A stretch of DNA of 55,765 bases from Chromohalobacter sp. 11-W (GTDB taxonomy: Bacteria; Pseudomonadota; Gammaproteobacteria; Pseudomonadales; Halomonadaceae): NCBI RefSeq assembly GCF_029889905.1, contig NZ_JARANZ010000016.1:1-55765 (forward strand), in the 5' to 3' direction. The position numbers and the translations under genes are program-made. A model generated the notes under the pieces. The model saw nothing but the letters and a program-made list of their open reading frames with translations, made no database searches and had not been told where the DNA came from. Of this stretch, positions 35,083-42,825 are shown piece after piece (position 1 is the stretch's first letter; each line of letters opens with the position of its first letter).

Positions 35083-36795
35083 TCAATCGGCACTTGGCAG
35101 CAAACCGCGCCGCCGTCGAAATAAATAGCGCGGCACCAGCATTGCCAGCAGGAACCCCAGCGCCGGTAGCAACAATTGGAGTAGGGCATAGATGGCGGTC
35201 AGCCGTCGGTCTCCGCCGCTCGCCAAGTTGACCGCTTCGGTGGTCACCGTGACTACGCGCCCCGCCCCCAGGAGGATAGTGGGCAGATACTGTCCGATGC
35301 TCACCGCAAAGCCCACCGCCGCCGCGGTCAGGATCGGCGCCAGCAACAACGGCAGGCGCACGCGCAGAAAGATCCGCCATGGCCCGGCGCCAAGACTGCG
35401 TGCCTGCTGGCTCCAACGTGGATCCAGGCGTCGATAACTTTCCGCCAAAGACAAGAAGACGTAGGGCAGCACGAACACCGCATGCCCGACGATGACCGCG
35501 CCCAGACCGGGCCGAACACCGACTTGCGCCTGCATCATCACCAGCCCGAACAGAAACGCCACCGAGGGCACCAGCAGCGGCAGGTAAAGAATCAGTTGCG
35601 CCCAGGGGCGCATCGGCCGGCGGCGCTGGGTCTCCGCCTCCAGCGCCCCCAGTACCAGCACCACCGACATCAGAGTCGCGGCGAGCGCGACGCCGAGCGA
35701 TTGCCACACGGGGGAGATCAGCCCATCGACGGCGTTCAGCCAGTTGTGTGCGGTCGGTGGCCATGGCAGGAAATGCGGGAACGGCCAATATCCGGCTACC
35801 GACCACAGCGCCAATCCTGCCAGTCCTGCCATCATCAGGCCCAGCACCGCGCGCATGGCCAGCCAAGCTACGCCGCCCAGCCAGCGGTCGCCACACTGGC
35901 GACGCCCGTCTCGACACCAGCCCCGGCTCGCGCGTGCCACCAGGCGCTCCAGCGACCACCAGGTCAGCAAGGCGGCCAGCGTCAGCAGCAGTTGCAGCAT
36001 CGCCCCCGCCGAGGCCATGAAGCGCATCGACAGCGCGGGGTCGTGGAGCCAGCCAACCACCGCCACTGCCAGTGGCGGCGGGGTCGTGGGGCCCAGGATC
36101 ATAGCCACGTCCACCGTCGAGGTGGCAAAGGCGATCACCGCGTAGAGGGGCAATCGCAGCAAGGGATAGAGCCCGGGCATGACGCCCTTGAGAAAGGCTG
36201 TCAATGGGCGATAGCCCAGACTGCGCGCCACGGTCAAACGCTCGCCAGCCTGGCACTGTACCAGCGCTGCCAGGCTCATCAGCAAAAGGAAGGGCACTTC
36301 CTTGACGACTAGCCCCAGGATCAACGATAGCCCCCAGGCGTCGCCGGGAAACGCATAATCTGGGGGATAGGCCCAACCGCTCAACCAGGGCGAGATGCCC
36401 CGTGCCGCCCATCCCGTGGGTGCCAGCAGAAAGGCCAGGCCGATTGCCGCCGCCGCATGGGGCACTGCCAGCAGCGGTGATAACCAGCGCTGAATCCGTC
36501 GGTACAGCGGTGTTTGCAGAAAACTGCCCAGAAACAGCACCACTAGGCCCAGCGATAGCGCCGCGCTGGCTAGCCCGGTCACGAAGCTGAGCCGCGCCAT
36601 GTCGAACAAACCCGGCACCTGGGCGAGCTGCCGCCACGGCGCCAGCGAGAGATGGTCGCCGCCAAGTGCCGGCAGCCAGCCAAAGGCCGGCGTCAGCGCC
36701 CCGAGCACGCCGGCGGCCACTGGCACACTGAGCAAGGCAATGGTGAGCCAGGGTAGCGTCCCGACGATGAGTCGGTAGGTAAAGGCCGCGTTCAT
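35083..36795 (-). CDS. ynjC: YnjC-like double ABC permease
   Basis: A 570-residue permease made of two fused halves, each with about six membrane segments and an EAA-like loop (ARSLGYRPLTAFLKGVMPGLYP; ARSLGAGPWRIFLRVRLPLLLAP). This duplicated form resembles YnjC, ThiP and FbpB. The start overlaps the stop of the substrate-binding protein gene (ATGA). Together the trio forms one importer of unknown substrate. Confidence 0.83.
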   Translation of the reverse strand: MNAAFTYRLIVGTLPWLTIALLSVPVAAGVLGALTPAFGWLPALGGDHLSLAPWRQLAQVPGLFDMARLSFVTGLASAALSLGLVVLFLGSFLQTPLYRRIQRWLSPLLAVPHAAAAIGLAFLLAPTGWAARGISPWLSGWAYPPDYAFPGDAWGLSLILGLVVKEVPFLLLMSLAALVQCQAGERLTVARSLGYRPLTAFLKGVMPGLYPLLRLPLYAVIAFATSTVDVAMILGPTTPPPLAVAVVGWLHDPALSMRFMASAGAMLQLLLTLAALLTWWSLERLVARASRGWCRDGRRQCGDRWLGGVAWLAMRAVLGLMMAGLAGLALWSVAGYWPFPHFLPWPPTAHNWLNAVDGLISPVWQSLGVALAATLMSVVLVLGALEAETQRRRPMRPWAQLILYLPLLVPSVAFLFGLVMMQAQVGVRPGLGAVIVGHAVFVLPYVFLSLAESYRRLDPRWSQQARSLGAGPWRIFLRVRLPLLLAPILTAAAVGFAVSIGQYLPTILLGAGRVVTVTTEAVNLASGGDRRLTAIYALLQLLLPALGFLLAMLVPRYLFRRRRGLLPSAD

Positions 36796-37997
36796 TGCGC
36801 GCCGTAACGCTGCCGCCAGGCCTGTTCGAGAGGCTCAATCCATGAAGGATCGGGTTCGCGCAATGTCTCGCCGAGCGACGGCGGTGGCAGGCTATCGGCG
36901 GCCCGGCCATCGCGCTCGAATGCCTCACGTTGCGCGGGGCTCAGGTGCGCCATGTCGAGTACCGTGGTGTCCCCCCATACCGCGAGATCCTGCTTGTGGG
37001 CCTGTGCCTCGGGCGACAGCAGAAAGTTGGCGACCGTCAGTGCGCCGGCCTTGTGCTGGGCATTGAAGGGAATGGCAACGAAATGCACATTGCCCAACGT
37101 ACCGTCGTCGAGGATGTAACTGCGCGTGGTCGGTGGCAGTTGATAATCGAGCACTGCGGCGGCCGGCGCCGAAGGCGTGAAGGTGAATGCCAGGCTCAAC
37201 GCCCCGTCGCCCATCAGCTGACGCATTTGGGGCCCACCCGCGGGGAAGCGTTCTCCGTCGCGCCACAGGTTGGGATGCAAGCGGTCCAGGTACGCCCATA
37301 ACGGTGCGGTGACAGCGTCGAAATCGGCCTCGTCGACTGGCGCATAGAGCACCTCGGGGTTCTCGGTCAACGCCAGTAGTGCCTGCTTGAGGAAAGTCGT
37401 GCCCAGGAAAGCCGGCGGCTGAGGATAGGTGAAGCGCCCGGGATGCGCCTGGGCCCAGTCGAGCAGCGCGGTAATGCTGCGCGGCGGCTCATCGATACGC
37501 GCGCTGTCGTAATAAAAGGTAATTTGCGCGCGGCCCCAGGGCGCTTCGTATCCCTCGACCGGTAGCGTGAAATCCTCGCGCACCTCGGGGTGTTGTTCGG
37601 GTGCGGTCAGCGCGAAATGGGGCAATTGCTCAGCCCACGGGCCATAGAGCAGATCATTGCCCTTCATGGCGGCGAAGTTCTCGCCGTTGAGCCAGATCAG
37701 GTCGACCGCGCCCTGGTCTTCGTTACCCGCCGCCTTCTCGGCTACCACGCGGGTCACTGCTTCGCCGGTATCGCCCACCTTGACGTGCTCGAGATCGATG
37801 CCATAACGCTCGCCGACTTGCTCGGCCACCCAGTCGATATAAGTATTGGTGCGCGGATCGCCACCCCAGGCATTCCAGTACACGGTTTGCCCCCGAGCGG
37901 CTTCGGTCACCGATGCCCAATCGGACAGCTCGTAGGCCTGGCTCATCGTCGGCAACAGCGACAACGCGGCCATCAGCAAGCCTCGCGAATAATTCAT
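36792..37997 (-). CDS. ynjB: YnjB-like periplasmic substrate-binding protein
   Basis: 401 residues from MNYSRGLLM (37997), with a signal peptide ending near SQA-YEL and GAGGAGA upstream. VYWNAWGGDPRTNTYIDWVAEQVGERYGI and DLIWLNGENFAAMK are typical of the YnjB group. This is the first gene of the minus-strand operon and is divergent from the TTL-PqqD gene across a 200-base gap. Confidence 0.83.
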   Translation of the reverse strand: MNYSRGLLMAALSLLPTMSQAYELSDWASVTEAARGQTVYWNAWGGDPRTNTYIDWVAEQVGERYGIDLEHVKVGDTGEAVTRVVAEKAAGNEDQGAVDLIWLNGENFAAMKGNDLLYGPWAEQLPHFALTAPEQHPEVREDFTLPVEGYEAPWGRAQITFYYDSARIDEPPRSITALLDWAQAHPGRFTYPQPPAFLGTTFLKQALLALTENPEVLYAPVDEADFDAVTAPLWAYLDRLHPNLWRDGERFPAGGPQMRQLMGDGALSLAFTFTPSAPAAAVLDYQLPPTTRSYILDDGTLGNVHFVAIPFNAQHKAGALTVANFLLSPEAQAHKQDLAVWGDTTVLDMAHLSPAQREAFERDGRAADSLPPPSLGETLREPDPSWIEPLEQAWRQRYGAQ

Positions 37998-38197
37998 GCC
38001 TTTCTCTCCTCGATTGATCACCGCCTTGGTCGAGGCGCGGCGACATTCCTTACATGACATGCCGGGGATTCCTGCGCCGGTATGCCCTGTCTATTCACCG
38101 GCTCCACTTGCCACCGATACGTTGCGTGAATTCTGTAAGGTTACCTGCCTATTCCCGACTCAAGGGCATATCACAACATCAAAACGGGGATAGGGAC

Positions 38198-40522
38198 ATG
38201 ACCAGACCATCGTCTCGAACGCGTCGCTACTGGCTTGGGGGCAAACGCGCCGACGAGCAGGACCGTTTCTTCCGCGAGGCACTCGAAGCGCGCGGCTGGA
38301 GAGCAGGCAATGCTGAGGACTGGCAAGCGGGCTGGTTCACCGGCACCCCCGACATGGCGCAATTTCTCAAGCTGACGCCAAGGCACCGGCTCAATCATCT
38401 GCCCGGCAACAATGCGCTGACGCTGAAAAGCCGACTTTATCAATCGCTGGCGACACTACGCGAGCGAATGAGCGAGCGCTTCGGCCCGCATTCGTCACAG
38501 GTCGCGCGACTCGACTTCTTCCCGCGTGCCTATCTCATGCCCGATGATTACCACGCTTTGCAGGAGGCCGCTCTGGCCGATCCGGCACAGCGCTGGATCC
38601 TCAAGCCCACCAACGCTTCCAAGGGCAAGGGCATTCGCCTTCTCGACGATGCCGCCGACGCGCCCCGGCACGCCAACTGGCTGGTCCAGGAATATCTCGA
38701 CGACCCGCATACCATCCGTGGTCATAAATACGTCCTGCGCCTTTACGTGCTGCTGGCATCGCTCGACCCCCTGCGCCTCTACGTCTATCGGCAGGGCTTC
38801 GCCAAGCTGGCGTCAGCCCCCTACGATCACGACGATACCGGCAACCTCTACAGCCATCTCACCAACCCCGACATCAACGCCCACAACACCGATGCCGAGG
38901 TGCCTGTCGAGTTCATCGACTTGGAGCGCTACCGCGCGTGGCTTCGCGAACAAGGGCATGATGACGACGCCTTGTTCGAACGCCTCCACGACCAGTTGAC
39001 GCTCACCGTCATTGCAGCCATGGACAGTTTTCGCCAGCGCTGTGCCGAGGACGATATCGATAGTCGCGGCGGCTATGAATTGCTGGGTATCGATTGCCTG
39101 ATCGACGCCGACCTCAAGCCCTGGATACTCGAATGCAACCTGAGTCCCTCATTGGGCGTTTGCGCTGGCCCCGACAGCGGTGGACCGCTGGAGGAAGCCA
39201 TCAAGAGGCGCTTGGTCGAGGACATGGTCGAGCTAGTGGATATCGATGGCCATAAGGTCCCGACAGCCAACGACGAGTCACACTGCGCCGTGCTTGACGA
39301 TACCCAACGCGAGCTGGCTCGCGCCGGGGATTTTCTGCGTCTTTACCCGAGCGCGACGCCCGCTGACTACCTGGCGTTCTTTACCCTGCCCAGCCGCCAG
39401 GATTGGCGACTGGCCGACGCACTGGGTGCACAAATCCCGGCCGGTCCCCAGCTGCAACGCGGCAATGTTTGCGAGTTGATCGATAACGACTGCCTGGCAC
39501 TTTATGACACACAGCACGGAAGTTTGCTCTCGCTCAACGACAGTGCCGCGCTTATCTGGCTGCTGGCGAGCGAGGGCGAGACCCCAAATGCCATCGCCGA
39601 TCATTTGTATCAGGCCAGCCAGATCGGCCACACACCGCCTGACCGCGACGCCCTGGAGCGCCACGTCTGGCAGTGCCTGGGGGATTGGTGCCGCCAGGGA
39701 CTGCTGCAACAAGCACCGGTATACCAAGGCACGCCCTCACTGCACACCGTCCCGGCTCACGCGACTGCCACGACCGTGACACCGGCCTGTTTTTCCGTGG
39801 CAGGGCACGCCTGGGCCTTGCATACCGATAGTTCACCGGCACTGGCCCGTCTAGCGGGCGCGCTCACGTTACCGGAACCCCCCGAGGACCGGGCGTTGAC
39901 GCGCATCGAACTGATCCAGGAGGCCTGTGGCTACGGCATCATGATCGGTACGGACCGGGTGGCCTCTCATCTCGGCCTCGCCGAGCTCGGCCCCCGCTTG
40001 ATCGACGAGCTCGGTCGACGCGCGCTCGCCGAGGATCAGATGCTGATCGACACCGCGCTCCTGGTTCATCTCGATGCGCCCGATGCGGCCATTCTCGTGG
40101 CCATGACCGATGATGACTGGCAACCACTGCGCGCCCTGGTCGAACCGCTCGGCTACCGCCTGATGCGTGGTCTGGCCTGGCACCGTCAGGCAGGCGACCG
40201 AGTCCGGATGTTGACACTCCCCTTGGCCGCCCCTGGGGGACGACTCATCGCTCCCTCGCCCTGCCCGTCGCCCGAGCTGCACATCGTCGGGGCAGCGCTA
40301 TGCAATGACGATACGACCGAGCCGATCCCGATTACGCTTCTCGCAACGCTGCTGCCGGCATCTCGGTATGCCGACAAGCGCCCGCCTGACGGGCACGACG
40401 TCACCGCACTGCTCGACTGGCTCGCGGCGCTGCCGAGGTTCTCGTTGCCCAGTAGCCATCCTGAGCTGGCGAGAGAGCGCTTGGAAGATGCCACATCGCA
40501 TGCCTTAGCGACCGGATCGTGA
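38198..40522 (+). CDS. Tubulin-tyrosine-ligase-like ATP-grasp domain fused to a PqqD-like domain; candidate peptide-modifying enzyme
   Basis: 774 residues from MTRPSSRTRR (38198, GGGGATAGGGAC upstream). Residues ~105-345 carry TTL/TTLL motifs in order: WILKPTNASKGKGI (133-146), WLVQEYLDDP..IRGHKYVLRLYVLL (161-186), YRQGFAKLA, NLYSHLTNPDIN and YELLGIDCLIDADLKPWILE with Mg-binding E312 and N314. Residues ~415-505 fit PqqD, the RiPP leader-binding fold (LLSLNDSAALIWLLASEGET, GLL at the end). Residues ~530-774 may be a degenerate HprK-like domain; AILVAMTDDDWQPLRALVEPLGYRLM sits where a P-loop would be, but no GxxGxGKS is left. TTL enzymes ligate amino acids to acidic peptide tails; the two small acidic peptides encoded downstream are the likely substrates. 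The exact reaction is inferred. Confidence 0.8.
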   Translation: MTRPSSRTRRYWLGGKRADEQDRFFREALEARGWRAGNAEDWQAGWFTGTPDMAQFLKLTPRHRLNHLPGNNALTLKSRLYQSLATLRERMSERFGPHSSQVARLDFFPRAYLMPDDYHALQEAALADPAQRWILKPTNASKGKGIRLLDDAADAPRHANWLVQEYLDDPHTIRGHKYVLRLYVLLASLDPLRLYVYRQGFAKLASAPYDHDDTGNLYSHLTNPDINAHNTDAEVPVEFIDLERYRAWLREQGHDDDALFERLHDQLTLTVIAAMDSFRQRCAEDDIDSRGGYELLGIDCLIDADLKPWILECNLSPSLGVCAGPDSGGPLEEAIKRRLVEDMVELVDIDGHKVPTANDESHCAVLDDTQRELARAGDFLRLYPSATPADYLAFFTLPSRQDWRLADALGAQIPAGPQLQRGNVCELIDNDCLALYDTQHGSLLSLNDSAALIWLLASEGETPNAIADHLYQASQIGHTPPDRDALERHVWQCLGDWCRQGLLQQAPVYQGTPSLHTVPAHATATTVTPACFSVAGHAWALHTDSSPALARLAGALTLPEPPEDRALTRIELIQEACGYGIMIGTDRVASHLGLAELGPRLIDELGRRALAEDQMLIDTALLVHLDAPDAAILVAMTDDDWQPLRALVEPLGYRLMRGLAWHRQAGDRVRMLTLPLAAPGGRLIAPSPCPSPELHIVGAALCNDDTTEPIPITLLATLLPASRYADKRPPDGHDVTALLDWLAALPRFSLPSSHPELARERLEDATSHALATGS

Positions 40523-40582
40523 CACCCCACGCCGGCGCTCCGCGCCCGGCGTTATCTCATCGTCCCCCAGGAGAACCGACAC

Positions 40583-41011
40583 ATGATGACGTCAGCACTG
40601 AAAGCCTCCGCCTCTCTTCCCCACGCCTCATGGGCGCACTGGCTGCTGCGTGCGGCCATGGCAAGCGTCTTCCTGTACACCGGTGTCGACAAGTTCGCGG
40701 GCGCCGGCATCCAGGGCTTTGCCCAGATCATGGCGCTGCCCTGGATTATCGCTCTGGCCGTCGCCCTGGGCGAGATCGCCGCCGGGGCGCTGATTCTGCT
40801 CGGCGGGCTGGTCGCCGGGCCCGTGGGCGATGCCATCACCCGCGTCGGCGCCCTGTTGGCAGTGCCGATTCTGCTGGGCGCGATCTTCATGGAGCACTGG
40901 GGCCAGTGGCACTTCATGGCCACCGCCAGCCACCCGCTCGGCGGCATGATGTTTCAGGTCACGCTGATACTGATCGCCCTGTTTCTGATGGCCAGGGGCA
41001 ATCACACCTGA
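40583..41011 (+). CDS. DoxX/MauE-like membrane protein
   Basis: 142 residues with four hydrophobic segments. HWLLRAAMASVFLYTGVDKFAG, then GEIAAGALILLGG and GALLAVPILLGAIFMEHWGQW, matches the DoxX family of small quinone- or redox-linked membrane proteins. It starts 60 bases after the TTL-PqqD gene and 44 bases before the first acidic peptide gene. DoxX proteins also occur in other peptide-modification loci, so a membrane redox or anchoring role is plausible. Confidence 0.82.
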   Translation: MMTSALKASASLPHASWAHWLLRAAMASVFLYTGVDKFAGAGIQGFAQIMALPWIIALAVALGEIAAGALILLGGLVAGPVGDAITRVGALLAVPILLGAIFMEHWGQWHFMATASHPLGGMMFQVTLILIALFLMARGNHT

Positions 41012-41055
41012 TCCCGATCATCACCATCCTGGCGACTCACCACGGAGAATACCTC

Positions 41056-41331
41056 ATGACCCAGCATCCACGTCGCACCCTGCTCGATACCCTGTCACGC
41101 GGCATCGCCTACAGCGCGCCGGTCATTGCGGTTGTGGTCGGCGCATCCGCCATCAACGCTATCTATTCCGACCTGACCTCACCCTCGGGCTACTACATGT
41201 TTGCATCGGCTGAGGCCGGCCCCGAGGGCGAGGCAGTCGCGGAAGCTGGTCCCGAAGCAGAGGCAGGCGCTGAGGCTGGGCCGGAAGCAGAGGCCGGCCC
41301 CGAAGCCGAAGCGAGTCCCGAGGCCAATTGA
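41056..41331 (+). CDS. Acidic small peptide 1, candidate precursor for the TTL-PqqD enzyme
   Basis: 91 residues, too short for confident homology. Layout: basic N-terminus PRRTLLDTLSRGIAYSAP (5-22), a hydrophobic stretch to about residue 37, a linker TSPSGYYMFAS, then from residue 52 a tail made only of A, E, G, P, V, S and N, with repeated units such as EAGPEAEA. It shares the pattern R-x-T-L-(L/M)-x-x-L-S-R with peptide 2. Codons of the repeats vary, so the amino-acid sequence, not the DNA, seems kept. GGAG precedes 41056. An upstream frame extension overlaps doxX and is rejected. Confidence 0.78.
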   Translation: MTQHPRRTLLDTLSRGIAYSAPVIAVVVGASAINAIYSDLTSPSGYYMFASAEAGPEGEAVAEAGPEAEAGAEAGPEAEAGPEAEASPEAN

Positions 41332-41401
41332 CGATGCGTCAAGGCCTCTTAGACGGCGGTGCCTCGCACCGTCAACTACTGCAGGAAAAAGGAGTGCAAT
41401 C

Positions 41402-41647
41402 ATGACACTACATGAAAGCAAGCGTCACACCCTGATGGGGCGACTGAGCCGGCAGGTGCTCTACACGACACCCATGCTACTGCTGATGTCCGCGCCGCTC
41501 GCCGCTCAGGCCGTCGCTGACGATGCCGTGGGTACCGGCAGCTATACCTCGCTGCAAGGCGGTGCCCCGCTCATGGCGAACGCCGAAGGCGAGGCAGAAG
41601 GCGAAGGAGAGGGGGAAGGAGAAGCCGAGGGCGAAGGTAGCGCCTGA
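41402..41647 (+). CDS. Acidic small peptide 2 with tubulin-tail-like C-terminus
   Basis: 81 residues with AAGGAG seven bases upstream. Layout: KRHTLMGRLSRQVLYTTP (7-24), hydrophobic LLLMSAPLAAQAVA with a possible signal-peptidase site after AQA, GTGSYTSLQGGAPLMAN, then a tail from 61 in which Glu alternates with Gly or Ala (nine Glu in about 19 residues, ending EGEGSA). This closely recalls the alpha-tubulin tail (EGEEEGEEY), the natural TTL/TTLL acceptor. Its N-terminal half is paralogous to peptide 1, giving a probable recognition element for the PqqD domain. Confidence 0.8.
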   Translation: MTLHESKRHTLMGRLSRQVLYTTPMLLLMSAPLAAQAVADDAVGTGSYTSLQGGAPLMANAEGEAEGEGEGEGEAEGEGSA

Positions 41648-41718
41648 CATCCCCCACCACGGGGCGCGAGGTCGTCCATGGCCTCGCGTCCTGACTTGCC
41701 CCAACGGGAGTATGCGTC

Positions 41719-42273
41719 ATGTCCACCCCTGCGTTGAACGCCTTGCTGGAGGAAGCCGCCGATACCCTGCGATCGTTGGCGACATTCGTGGCAACGCTGC
41801 CGGCGGCTCAGTACACCGCGCCACATGGCGCGGATGCCAGGCACTCCATCGGCAAGCATGTCCGACATATCCTGGATCACTACGAGGCGCTATTGGCCGG
41901 GCGATACGATGCCCAGGCCTTCACCATCGATTACGAGCATCGCCAACGAGACCCTGATCTCGAACGACACCCAGAAGTCGCGCGCGAGCATCTGCATCAC
42001 CTGCGCGAGCGCCTGACCCGACTCTGGCAACGCGATACGGCCACGCACCGCCTCCAACTGACATATCGAGCCGGCGACCACATGTTCCCCTTGAACACCA
42101 GCGTCGAGCGCGAACTGGCCTTCTTGAACAGTCACGCCATTCATCACATGGCGATCATCGCCTTACTCGCCGACACTCAAGGTATCGAGGTCGCCGAGAC
42201 GTTCGGCGTACACCCCTCGACACAGCGTCATTGGCAAAATAGCCGCCCATCACACCATGAGGTGACATCATGA
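41719..42273 (+). CDS. DinB/YfiT-like metal-dependent four-helix protein
   Basis: 184 residues of the DinB-like superfamily: a helical bundle with a metal site formed by HVRHILDHYEALL (H47, H50, H54) and HAIHHMAIIALL (H139, H142/143). Members are often thiol S-transferases (bacillithiol/mycothiol type). It follows peptide 2 by 71 bases and its stop overlaps the next start, so it is in the same operon. A role in modification or detoxification linked to the peptides is inference. Confidence 0.8.
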   Translation: MSTPALNALLEEAADTLRSLATFVATLPAAQYTAPHGADARHSIGKHVRHILDHYEALLAGRYDAQAFTIDYEHRQRDPDLERHPEVAREHLHHLRERLTRLWQRDTATHRLQLTYRAGDHMFPLNTSVERELAFLNSHAIHHMAIIALLADTQGIEVAETFGVHPSTQRHWQNSRPSHHEVTS

Positions 42274-42785
42274 AATCCCCGTTTCCCACCTCCCTTTGCC
42301 TCGTCCTGGCGCTCACATTGGCAGCCTGGGTATCGCCCGCCATGGCCGACACCCATTGGCCGCAGAAGGACTGGCACGTGATACCCACCGAACAGCGTTA
42401 CAGCGCGCTGCTCGAGCATCTCAAGAGTGCCGTAGAGGCTAACGACATGGGTATCGTTACCGATGTTGGGCCGACCCAGGCCGCTGCCCAACGGGGTGTT
42501 GAGATTCCCGGTAACCGCGTCGTCGGCGTGTTTCGCAACGACTTTGCGGTCGATATTCTACGCTTGAGCGTACCGGCGATGATCGAGGCACCGATCCGCT
42601 TTTACGTGACCGAAAACCAAGATGGCACCGCGACGCTGGCTTGGAAACGCCCCAGCGCGATATTTGCGCCATATATAGCGCGTATCGACGATCCTGCCCG
42701 GGCCGAGTCATTGGCAGGCATCGCCGATAAGCTGGATACGATCTTCACTGACATCGCCGAAGTAGCTACCGCAAAAAGGCCGTGA
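42270..42785 (+). CDS. DUF302 periplasmic protein
   Basis: 171 residues with a signal peptide ending near AMA-DTHWP. The DUF302 core is seen in LKSAVEANDMGIVTDVGPTQAAAQRGVEIPGNRVVGVFRND and IEAPIRFYVTE. The start overlaps the dinB-like stop (ATGA). DUF302 proteins are small periplasmic dimers of unknown function, sometimes linked to redox stress. Last gene of the six-gene operon. Confidence 0.82.
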   Translation: MKSPFPTSLCLVLALTLAAWVSPAMADTHWPQKDWHVIPTEQRYSALLEHLKSAVEANDMGIVTDVGPTQAAAQRGVEIPGNRVVGVFRNDFAVDILRLSVPAMIEAPIRFYVTENQDGTATLAWKRPSAIFAPYIARIDDPARAESLAGIADKLDTIFTDIAEVATAKRP

Positions 42786-42825
42786 GAGCGTACGCCCGGA
42801 ACGATACATTTACACCCATGTGCCT

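Noticed and set aside
35054-36928. A 624-residue open frame on the minus strand in another phase
   Set aside because: It overlaps the well-supported YnjC-like permease; its Arg/Ala/Gly-rich sequence is typical of shadow frames in GC-rich DNA.
40519-41055. N-terminal extension of acidic peptide 1 to 270 residues
   Set aside because: It runs through doxX in the wrong frame; a ribosome site sits before the ATG at 41056.
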